Source of the DNA: Certhia americana
Taxonomy: Eukaryota > Chordata > Aves > Passeriformes > Certhiidae
Length of the DNA: 64,000 bases
Reading direction: 5' to 3'
Assembly (NCBI GenBank): GCA_018697195.1
Contig: CM031878.1
Coordinates: 5,133,848-5,197,847 of the forward strand
Part shown: positions 21,719-32,005 of the stretch, piece by piece
Numbering within the stretch: the stretch's first letter is position 1
Layout of the letters: every line of letters begins with the position of its first letter
Program-made: the position numbers and the translations under genes
The notes under the pieces: generated by a model
Told to the model about the DNA's origin: nothing
Databases searched by the model: none
The model's input: only the letters and a program-made list of their open reading frames with translations

Positions 21719-24700
21719 TTGTCATAATTCTGTTAAGTATTTTTTCTTACGTTTTTAGTTCACAAAATTGAAAGGGAATGGTATCCAATGTGTTCATTGT
21801 TGGAAAAGGCTGAGCAGAAAAGGTTGCTTTTCTGACTTAGAGGTTGGTGGGTGGTTGCTCTGCCTGAAATGCCAATTTCCATCCCAGAACTCTGAAATGG
21901 AGTCTGCTGAGATAGGGAAATTTGTCGTTCCTATATTTTACCTACTTGACTTCATCCCTTCTGAGAACTAAGCCCTTTAAAAATCAGGGATGGTGAGACA
22001 GTGATCTCATCTGCTACTTGGAAACTCGTGAAATATAAATAATAATACATTTCAGTCTGTCTGATTTTGGGGAAAAATCATAAACACAAGTTAGCTTTCC
22101 AGGCCACAGTTGCAACAGTTTTGTTACTTGTGATCCTAATTTGAAAAATTAAGTTTTTCTTTTTGACAGGTTGTGATTTTCTTTTCAGTTTTAAGTTTTC
22201 TGCAGCATACCCTGCTTCACTTTTGGTGCATGACTAATCCCTTCAATTGCAGTAACTATACTCAGGTTTTTAATGTTATAAGCAAGAGCTGAAGTTCTTT
22301 TGCCAATCAGAAACATGCATTCCTGAACTGAACAGACATCAGTCCTTCACACACTAGCCAATTTGCAGTTTTACATATTTCAGGAAAATATCAAGTTTGA
22401 TATTTTCAGGTTTCAAGTTTGATGAAGAAAAACACAAAGATTAAATTTGGAAACAAATCTGTTCTCTCATATTATTTTTTCCAAGTGCACTAAAGGTTAG
22501 TGATTGAGTTTTTTGCTTTCTTTTATTTTAGTGTTTTGGTCACATAAATTTGATGCAACACAGAGGCAAACAAAATTCCCTGAACAACAAACAAGCACGC
22601 AAACAAACAAACAAAACACACACACCAAAATAAATTAAAAAAACCCAAACCAAAATAACTCACTCCCCCCCCAAAAAAAAGGGACAGGAGCAGAGGCAAG
22701 TTTTACAGCTAAACCTTGTTGAACTTCACTGAAATTAACTGCTTTACACCAACTCTGAGTCATATATGGAGCATGGAGCAAATAATAGGCTGAACAGAAA
22801 GATGAATAGTGAACGAAATATAGCTAAGTATTTAATGAGCAGAGCTAATGAGTTTCTGAGTTAACAGTCTAATGAGTTGAGGTTCTCTGCTGCAAGCAGG
22901 TTAATCTGTGGTTAACAGATTGTGGCTTACCTTTAGCTATTTCAGCTGTGCTTTTCCTAAAATGTGTAACTTCGAAAGTGCTTGCTACTCCTGTGAAAAT
23001 TAGTATAAGAATCCTTCCCATATCCACTCATCCACTGTAACTGAGATCATGAGGAACTACTTGGGTACAGAACAATTTAACCAAAAAATGAAAAAAAAGA
23101 ATTGTTTGACCTGGATTCATTTTCTTATCCTATAATTCTCAAAACATGGTAGCAGTACAATAATTAGTGCTAGAAGTTAAACAGCATCCTTAACCAAACT
23201 GCAATGAGTCCTAAAAATCAGTAGACCCAAGTGTGAAGTAAATTATTTGCCATGCTGGCAGAGTTTCCTAATGGACTTTTACTTTCCCCATCCCTATAAA
23301 ACCTCATGCTATGAAACAGAAGATGACCACACAGCTGAATGGGTTTTAAAGCACAGTGTCCATGTGATTACATTTATAAAGATGCCTAACATGTTTGAAA
23401 TTAGGTCTGACCTCAGGAGAGAATAAACAGCAGACAAAAAAATTGGAAAAATGTGTTCTTTAATTTCTTAAACTATCTTCTTTCTTTTAAGATGTCAAGA
23501 TACAAGGCTTTCAAGTGTTCTTCATAGTCATATTTATGAAATTATTCCTCCAAGTAAGGTACAATTCTTCATATTTTATTTCATGGTGTTTTATTTTATG
23601 AGATTTTTGGGGTTTGGAATTTTGTTTGTTTGTTTTTTGGGTTTTTTTAAGAGAGGTTTTCAACACTGGAAAATTGTGTCATTAGAATGTGTAAAAAACA
23701 CTGTATGAACATATATTTATTCCTATATTTGTCCATTTGGCCAGTTGTCCCTTCCCTTAATGTCTCCTGGGCAATTTCCCATCAGGTGTGTGTGGCAAAG
23801 CTCTAGGAGACCACAATGGCTTTTGTGAAAAGTATGTGCAATAAAAGCTCCAACATATTACAGATATCCACTGTATGAGCTCAGTTTTTATCTCAAGGGG
23901 GATGAGTGCCTTAACAGAGGGGAACAAAAAATGTGGGCTTCTCATCTTACAAGAAATCAAAAAATTAGATGTGACATGTAGAGCTGTAAGAAAAAAAAAA
24001 AAAATGCATTATTCATCTCCTCTGCTAATAGAGAAATTGATCTTGATATTCCTGTAAAAGTTGGGCCTCTGGTCATAGCTTGTCCCCACTGTAATCAACA
24101 GAGAAGGTCTGCTTTCTGCAAAGGCATCTCAGACATTCTGAAGATAAATTTCTAAACTAGGTGAGATGACTAGATCTGAAGCTGTTCATCCTTGACATCT
24201 GCAGAAAGTTTAGGCCCCTAGAAAGAGACAAACCTTTAAAAGAAACGTTTAGCTTTCAGACAACTGAGACCAGAAGAAATGTTAAGGGACAACCCAAGGG
24301 GGCTGAGTGGCCTCCCTAACATGAGTGGTGAAAGCATGCCATGTATTATTCCACGAAGGGAGCTGAATGTGAAGATGAACAGTGCTCTGAAAAACACAAC
24401 TTATGAGAAAACAGTAAAAGATCTGGTGATACTCCTGTTCAAGAAGTGAGGGGTTTGTAGGCAGTGCTGTATGAAGGATAGTCAACTTGTTTCTCTGTCT
24501 GGAGTAGAAGCTGAGAGTTGTGGAAAAGCTGAGATAACAGAAAAAACAAAACAAAACAAAACAAAAAAACGTCAAAAATTAAAGATTTAAAGCATTAATG
24601 AGGTAGTCTGATGATGATACAAAGATGACAGGTCTGAGAATCCTGGAGACGTAATTCCGCATTATCTCAGGGAAATATGCTAGATAATTTCTCAGGATCA

Positions 24701-24924
24701 TTTGTTGCTTTGCTTTCTATGATTCTGAGAGGAATATGTTAGCACAAATACTTTAACTATGAATAGTGGCAAACTACTGTTGAGTTTAAAGGCAAATCAT
24801 TGAGTTTAAAGAATCAAATCATTGATTTCCTAGTTCCTTAAACATGATACAGGGGAACCTAAGTAGTTTTTAAACTGCTGTGGGCTTTTTTTTTTTTTTG
24901 TGGGGGGGTAGGAAATCAATGATT
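21719..24924. other. Single-copy intergenic stretch
   Basis: No gene is recognised. A near-perfect 24-bp palindrome lies at 22384-22407, three TAATGAG motifs lie at 22833-22876, and A/C or T/G tracts lie at 22590-22682 and 23605-23650. A possible decayed CR1 tail lies at about 24660-24732 ('gctagataatttctcagga' then 'ttctatgattctga'), of low confidence. Confidence 0.5.
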
Positions 24925-25024
24925 NNNNNNNNNNNNNNNNNNNNNNNNNNNNNNNNNNNNNNNNNNNNNNNNNNNNNNNNNNNNNNNNNNNNNNNNNNNN
25001 NNNNNNNNNNNNNNNNNNNNNNNN
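24925..25024. other. Assembly gap, 100 N
   Basis: Exactly 100 N. The left edge (24910-24924) is the reverse complement of 24817-24831, and the right edge begins with a G-run. Confidence 0.99.
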
Positions 25025-25112
25025 TGGGGGGGGCGTGTTTTGGTTTTATTTTAACATAATTTTAAAAAATGTAACAACACTGGTCTTGTTGGGGGGAAAA
25101 TAAATAAAACAA

Positions 25113-25205
25113 AATAAAATTAAAAAAACAAACCAAAACAAAAACAAAATTAAAAAAAAAAAAAACAACCAAACAAAACTATGATAGTCAGGATATGAAA
25201 GATTC
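25113..25205 (+). repeat. Duplicated segment, copy 1
   Basis: An A/C-rich tract ends in a non-simple stretch. Bases 25165-25205 are identical over 41 bp to 27618-27658, including the unique core 'ctatgatagtcaggatatga'. The A-rich part upstream is also similar. Confidence 0.85.
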
Positions 25206-25249
25206 ACTGAGATGTCCCTGTCCTTAATGAGAAATCACAAGGAAGATTA

Positions 25250-25600
25250 CTGCCACTGCTTGCCTATACGCTCTGACTTATCAGTTGGTCTGGGAGTTTA
25301 GGCTCCTGCGATATTGAATGAAGATTATAAGCCAGATGGGCCACAAATTCTGTCAAGCCTTCTTGGCAGCTGCTCTCATTACAAAAGCCAGACAGCCTTT
25401 TCCAAAAATAAGAATGTGAAGCAAATTGGGCTTATAGACCCTTATAATGCAATTGCACGCAGAGATGGGGACCTGAGCGGGCAGGCAGAAATATTATTGA
25501 TGGCTGCTGAAAACAGGGAATAAGATGTTATTAAGCCAAGTCAGAGATAGATATCGATAGCTAATATAAAGCCTTTATTGGTTTACAGGCTCCAGGAAAG
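25250..25600. other. Repeat-free block of conserved-element character
   Basis: There is no low complexity and no known repeat. The block contains several CpGs and motif-like words (for example 'ttataatgcaattgcacgca' near 25441 and 'ttattgatggctgctg' near 25494). A 69-codon polar ORF (25314-25523) lies inside it but has no recognisable domain. Conserved non-coding DNA is an inference from appearance only. Confidence 0.3.
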
Positions 25601-26455
25601 AGGGTTCAGAGATTCGACCCTTTGCTTTGCTTTTAATTTCACTAGAGATGCAGGGTTTATGAATAAAACATATCTTCACTCATGATTCTGATATTAGTCA
25701 CTGCTTTCTGTGTCCCTCATTCTCTCAGAGCAAGCAACATGCACTAACTGCATAAACTTTGAAAGCTCTGTTTTACAGAGTTAGGGATGGATGCAAACTG
25801 ACAATGAGAGAGTAGTTTGAGAGGAAATAAAGAAAGAAGAGGAAAAATAGCACAATAAGAAAAAAGTGAATGACAGACTAGAAATAAGACAAATTGGATT
25901 AAAAAAAAAAAAAGAACAAACAAACAAACAAAAATGCAAACAAAGCTTTGAAAGACATAACAAGATAAGAATGGATGAAAGAAAATGGCTGGAAGAATTC
26001 ACATTGCTTTCCTCTTCAGACAAGGAATAGCAGAGTTACAGCAGAGTTGTTCTGCTTCTGCTTTACACCTGATACTCTCCATCTAAATTTGTAGAAAATA
26101 CAAGACTTTCAGAAAGAATTGCAAGGATGTCTAAAATCATGTTCTGCTTAAGTTGAGTCTACGTCCTATTGACTCTGGTGAATCCATAAGCATACACATG
26201 ATCATGAATAGTGATGTTTAAAGAGTTTTGGAACCTGTCACACACTTCTCAGACACTGTCCTGAAAAACCTACAACATATCCCTAGAATGAAGAGTATTT
26301 CAGAGTTCTAACAAGGACTGGGAGATAAGCTATGTGAAAGAGATAAAATAAAAATAATTTATAGTAAGTGTTTAAAATTATTGATAACCCAAGACACTTA
26401 GTATATCTCGTCTTGTCTGGGTGGTGCAGCAGAACACTTGGATCCTGCACTCCAC
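25601..26455. other. Single-copy intergenic stretch
   Basis: No gene or known repeat. An A-rich AAAC run lies at 25898-25932. Confidence 0.5.
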
Positions 26456-26965
26456 TGTCCTGGCTTTGGCTGGGATAGAGTTAAGTTTTCTTCCTAGTAA
26501 ATGGTACAGTCCTGTGTTTGGGGTTTAGTCTGAGATTAATGTCAATAGCACACAGTTGTTTCAGATGTTGCTCAGCAGTGCTCATTCCAGTCAAGGAATT
26601 TTCAGTATCCCATGCTCTTCCAGGAAGCAAGTGTACATGAAGCCAAAGGGTCAGCATGGCCAGGAGAGCTGACCCAAACTGAACAATGGGATACTCCATC
26701 TCATAGCGCCTCATACCCAGTTAAAAACTGAGGACTGTCATTAATGGTGGATGGGCTGGGCATCAATCAGTGTGTGGTGAACAATTTTTTCTAGTGAATC
26801 ATTTGTTTCTCTTGGATTTCTCTTGGATTTTATTTCTTTCTTCTCGTATTCCTGACTTCTTTGAGCCTCGCTTTCTATTAAGATTCTGTCATTATTATTG
26901 TTATTATTATCACATATTATTTTATGATTCACTTACTAATCTGTTCTTATCTGAACCCACTGTTT
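26456..26965 (+). mobile_element. ERVL-type LTR, 3'-truncated
   Basis: It starts TGTCCTGGCTTTGGCTGGG at 26456, the typical 5' end of a common avian LTR. It continues with 'gctgacccaaactgaacaat' near 26671 and ends near 'gttcttatctgaacccactg' at about 26943-26962. The usual U5 end is missing. It is diverged, and ORFs across it are by-products. Confidence 0.75.
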
Positions 26966-27119
26966 AAGCTGTTCAAAACACACGTGTGATATCCATAGAG
27001 TAATACTAGCACAACAGAAGTATTTGAGCAAGTGAATGCTCCTCTAAAATGTTGAGTAAAGAAGAAAATGGCATTGACTTATTGTTCACAGCCAAGCAAA
27101 GGACCGACAGCTACAAAGT

Positions 27120-27535
27120 TGTCCTGGTTTTGGCTAAGGTCAGGGTTATCTTTGGCCATAGGTGAAAGAGATGTGGCTTTCAGGGTGTGGCTTGACACTA
27201 ATGTTATTTGATACCACCTCATGTCATTGCTAGGAGTGGAGAAGAGATTTTTGCTCACTTCCAACTAGAAGGGTATTCCTTCCAGTGGGACAAAATGTGG
27301 TGGGAAGATTACATTTCAGCTCTTGCTCATTGGTTCATATTTTTTGTGTAAATAGTTTCTTTTTACTATACCTTTTGTTATTAATATTTTTGCTGTGAGT
27401 GTTCATTTTCTTATCTCATTGCAGTAGATTGTTTTTATCTTAACCTGTGATCTTACCTTTTTTGCTTTCTCTTGAAGGGGGAGGGAGGAGCAGCTGATGG
27501 CCTTTTCAGTGGGAGTATTAAACTGGGGAACATCC
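27120..27535 (+). mobile_element. Related ERVL-like LTR
   Basis: It starts TGTCCTGGTTTTGGCTAAGG at 27120. A U5-like part reads 'tttttatcttaacctgtga' near 27433, then a G-rich stretch, and 'attaaactggggaacatcc' near the end. The interior differs from the LTR at 26456, so it is probably another subfamily in the same orientation rather than the partner LTR of one provirus. No target-site duplication is seen. Confidence 0.6.
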
Positions 27536-27555
27536 TTCTAAAAACATATTTAAAA

Positions 27556-27735
27556 AATTAAAAAAAAACCAAACCAAAACAAAAACAAAATAAAAAAAAA
27601 AAAAAACAAAAAAAACAACAACCAAACAAAACTATGATAGTCAGGATATGAAAGATTCCTATCTTTCATAGGCACACCCCTCAAAACCAAAAAACAACAA
27701 AACAACCCACAAAAGAAAACAGAAACAAAAACAGG
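27556..27735 (+). repeat. Duplicated segment, copy 2, and A/C-rich tract
   Basis: 27618-27658 repeats 25165-25205 exactly, and the sequences part just after. A hairpin follows immediately (TATGAAAGA at 27647-27655 and TCTTTCATA at 27662-27670). More A/C-rich low-complexity sequence continues to about 27735. Confidence 0.8.
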
Positions 27736-28904
27736 GAATGGATTGATGAGATCAGATTAGGATAAAAAAGTGATGGTGGACATAAATTAATTTAAGAGAA
27801 CCAGAAATTCTGAAATGCAGATTTTGGGGTCATGCAAAATCTGTATGAAACAGTTATTTCCTGCTAAATGTCTGCATGCTCTCCAGCACAGCTATGCATT
27901 TCACCCTTGTGGAGTTAATGACATTTTTTGGGGTATGGACAAATATTGCAGAACACCCTCAGGCACAAAGAAAAACTAAAGACTGATATTAATGATATTT
28001 CAGTGATCTAATCACAGAAGAGATAACTTTGAACACTCCTACAAACATAAGATGTGTAGGGTTTTGCCCTTCTTTTTAGTGAATGGTTGCAAAATAAGAT
28101 ATCCACAATTCCCTTCAAACCTGAAGTACTGAACTTTTTTTTTTTAACTCTGTGATCTTCAAACACTGTTGTCACAGTTATGCCCCAGGATGTGGAGAAG
28201 TTAAGAAAGAACTACTTTAGGCTTTAGGATGCTCATTTGCAAAGTGCCAGGATAAAAGCAACTGTGTCATTCAGCCTCTGCTTCTCAAATGAAAATAATA
28301 GCTGAAATGTATGCCAAATTGACTAAACTAATCAACCACCCTTTTGATGGGGTTATTATGCAATCACTACACTTTCTTCCAGAACATTTATGAAATCACA
28401 GACGATGCCATCCAGTTTTCATAAGTATTAGTTCAGAAAATAGACTATAATTCCACCACCTCTCTCCCTCCCTTTCTAGTGTGTTATAATTAATAATGAG
28501 CCTCAATGTTGTTTTGCTTTTCACAGTTTTAAAGTCAGAACCAAGGCTGCTTTTCCATCTTCCATTCACTTCATAAATTTTATGGAAAGACAATTCAGGT
28601 GTTAAAATAATCACTTGGGGTTCAGGCTCTACTTCCTTGTTCTTTATTCTTCCTATTTCACAGAAATAGGAATGATAACACCTTCCCTTTCTCCTTATTT
28701 TGCAGGGATTTTCTATTATGTGAAACCTTCAGAACAAGATATGACACTTCCTAAATAAGGAGAGGAAACAACTGGCTATCCAAATAGAAAAACTGATCCT
28801 TTGAGTTGCAGCTATATTTGATCTACTATGAAAAGTAGTGATGAAAGTATGTCACAAGTAGTCCAGAGAACCTGTGAATAATCCATCCTTAGAATTCTTT
28901 ACAG
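27736..28904. other. Single-copy intergenic stretch
   Basis: No gene, RNA or repeat family is recognised. Confidence 0.5.
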
Positions 28905-29030
28905 ACAGATTGGATGGGAATTTCAGTAGCCTGCTCAAGTGGAAGGTGTCCCTGCCAAGGGGAAGGATTTGATCTACATAATCCTTACAAGTCCCCTCTA
29001 AGTAAAACTATTATATGATTTTATGGTTCT
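28905..29030 (+). repeat. CR1 LINE 3' end, sense
   Basis: 'agattggatgggaatttcag', 'gtggaaggtgtccctgccaa', 'ggaaggatttgatctacata', and a tail 'tatatgattttatggttcta' match the last 125 bases of CR1. Confidence 0.85.
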
Positions 29031-29137
29031 ACAACACTAAAAGTACAATTCAAGCAACAGTAATAAATGAGTATTGTAGAAGCACCCAGTGAATGTCAGA
29101 CAGCTTTAGCTGAACCAATGGAGAATTTATCAGTTTT

Positions 29138-30073
29138 ACAGAATCACAAAATCAATTAGGCTGGGAAAGATCTCTGAACTCATTGAGTCCAACCCATGTC
29201 TGAACACCAGCATGTCAACCAGACCACAGCACTAAGTGCAGGGTCCAGGCTTTCCTTAAACAGCCTTCAGGTACAGTAACTACAACACCTCCCTGGACAG
29301 TCTTTTTCAATGTCTAATTATCCTTTTTGTGAATAAATTCTTTCTAATGTCCAACTTATACCTCCACAGTTTAAGACTTACGTTCTCTCATCATGTCTTT
29401 GGCTGCTGGGAGAAGAGACCAACCTACACCTGGCTGCACCCTCCTGTCAGGGAATTGCAGAGTTATATGGTCTCTGAGGCTTGCCTCCTCTCCAGGTTAA
29501 ACAACCTCAGCTCCCTCAGCTGCCTCAGTTCCTCCTTGTAAGACTTGTGCTCAAGACCCTTCATGAGCTCCATTGTCCTTCTTTGGACATGCTCCAGCAC
29601 CTGAAAAGTCCTTCCTGAATTGAGAAGCCCAGAACTGGACACAGCACTCAAGGTTTGGCCTCACCAGTGCCCAGTAGAGGGGCTGAATAACTACCCTGGT
29701 CCTGTTGGCTGCACTGTTGCTGATACAGGCCAGGTACCTTTGGACTTCTTGGCAACCTGGGCACATCTGGGCTTGAGTTCAGCTGCTGTTGACCAGCACC
29801 CCAGATTCTTTTCCTCTGGGCAACTCTTCAGGCATTCTGCCCCAGTCTGGAGTTAAAGTCGGTTGCTGTAGCCAAAGTGTAGGGCCCAATCCTTGGTCTT
29901 GTTGAGCCTCACACCATTAGCCTCCGCCTATGGATCCAGTCTGTCCATGTGCCTCTGCAGAAGCTATCTGCTCTTAACCTGTTCAACACTCCTGCCCAGC
30001 TTGGTGCCATCCACAAATTTACTAAGGGTGTATTCGATCCCACCATTCTGATCATCAATAAAGATATTGAACC
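29138..30073 (-). repeat. CR1 LINE, long 3' fragment, antisense
   Basis: From its 3' tail at 29138 ('cagaatcacaaaatcaatta') to about 30073, the reverse complement matches CR1 through the 3' untranslated part and the C-terminal part of ORF2. Recognisable plus-strand phrases include 'ctcagctccctcagctgcct' (29506), 'tcctccttgtaagacttgtg' (29530) and 'atcatcaataaagatattga' (30051). It is 5'-truncated. Several ORFs on both strands here are relics or shadows of CR1. Confidence 0.92.
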
Positions 30074-31809
30074 TTGACTAGAGGTTTGACTATAACAATA
30101 TGCATAGAAAATTTTGCTTCAGAAAACTGGTGCTGAATGAACCATACTGCTCAAATATCTAGCTCCAGCTTTGAACATGAAGTGACCCCGAAAAGAGGCT
30201 TTACAGCATTGTAGCAAAATCACAGTAGTAGCACAACTGGGAAGACAAGGATTTACCCTAAGAACAAATCATGGCATCTGCCCTCTAGTATAAACAACCA
30301 ATGGAGGCAGCTGACAAGTCTTGGCCAATAGCAAATAGCATGACACAGGCTATGGTTTGGGCTTGTATTCAATTATTTAAAATGAAATGCAAATATATTA
30401 GGAAAAAAACCCCAACAAAACCCCACAAAAAACAAAAACAAAAAAGCCCTATGAAATGGGTACTTCCTCTCAAACCCACAGAAACCCACCTGCTCCATAG
30501 TTCCCAGCATGTGGCACTCTATGTGCTCTGTAGAGATAGCTCTTTTCTTGCAGCACGAGTGACTAAATGTTTCACTACCACAGCTGCTTTTTGGCTCAGC
30601 TGCTGCTGCTGGTTGTACTTCAATTTCTCTTTTCATTTTAGATTTCAGTGGCCCCTTTCCCATTATACTGAGTAATATATGAGTCTGAATGATATGTGTA
30701 ATGGGAAACTGATGTTATGTGTGTACTTTATTGACACAACCGGCAAAAAAAGCCTTAGCCTACAGCTCTAAGTAGTGTAATTTATTGTTCACTATCCCCT
30801 ACTCACCCACATATAATAGCAAATGAGAGAAAAAGAAAGCAGAATTGTAATATTACTCTTTCCTCAAATACTTAGAAATAAACAAACAAACAAACCAAAG
30901 TGATTAAACCTGAAATAAGTGTCTCCTGTCTCTTGCACTGCATGACTAGAGAGTACTGTCTAAAATTTTGCACCCAAACAGAGAAAGTGAATTAAACCCC
31001 ACTTCTTTTCCATTACTTGATTATATCTTGAAATTATTTTTTCTTCAGGGATGAATGTCAGTTTGAGGGTTTTTTCTCTGTTCCACAAACACCGTACTTG
31101 CCCATAGAATATAGTTTTAAAGTGGAAAGAAATTCTATTAAATTAAACAAATTGAATGAAATTTAATGATGGTAGAGACATTGTCATCATTGTCTGATGA
31201 TCATTAAGATGTAGGTAAACAAGTAGGTAAAATTGTAATAATCAGCAGTACGATGTGGTGTGACTTTTGAGATATGGTAAATTGTTTCTTCATTACTGTT
31301 GATCTTCTTATAACCCACTGGGATAGAAATCTCACTTTAACGAGTATAAGAAAACACCAGGATGGGGACTGTTGTCTTGTGAGTTGAATTCTTTGTCTTT
31401 ATCCTGCAATGGTTCTTTAATCACTTCCCAGTTTCTGTGTGTCCAACAGCCATTGTAGGCATGCCGCTATGCTACCTCTTCAATGATTCTGCATGGTGCA
31501 AAAAAGCTTCTGGTAGGGTTAAATCAGATCTTCAGTTGCCTTAGCAGGTAAATATAAATTGCATCAATGCAGCAACTTCCTACAAAATAATCTACAAATC
31601 TCTGAGTTTCCAAATTAAGGATAATCTCCATGGTGTGATGTGTGCGTATGCATATACATAAGAAAATCAGAATATGTTTTGTATTTTTCATTTTCAAGCC
31701 ATTTTTACTATTTTATGTCTCCTTTAGGAATTTAGAAAACTGTTTGATTATAACTCTTCTGCTTGTCTCCCTTCTCACCCATGGGCTTTTCCACCTTTAT
31801 ATATGATTA
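30074..31809. other. Single-copy intergenic stretch
   Basis: No gene is recognised. The 124-codon ORF at 30301-30675 includes a lysine-rich low-complexity part and no known domain. A short A/C run lies at 30402-30446. Confidence 0.5.
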
Positions 31810-32005
31810 TTAGATTCATTGGGTTTATAACCACAAAGGACCTTGTGGATAAGTAATCTGACCTGCATGAGTCACAGCACAGGCTTTCATTGTTCCTTTG
31901 CCTAATCCTAAAACCTGTCATTGAACTAGAACACACATTGGTGAAAGGCACTTAGTTTTGATAAAGATTTCAAGATTTCAGCAGTGAAGAATCCATTCAT
32001 TATAA
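31810..32005 (-). repeat. Ancient CR1/L3-type LINE fragment, antisense
   Basis: The plus strand reads 'aaccacaaaggaccttgtgg', 'ataagtaatctgacctgcat', 'gagtcacagcacaggctttc', 'cattgaactagaacacacat' and 'agcagtgaagaatccattca' in the order of the reverse complement of old CR1 3' ends common in turtles and crocodilians. It probably inserted before birds radiated. Confidence 0.75.

Noticed and set aside
24600..24732. Decayed CR1 3' tail
   Set aside because: Only the last 40-70 bases look like CR1. Kept as a remark and not as a feature.
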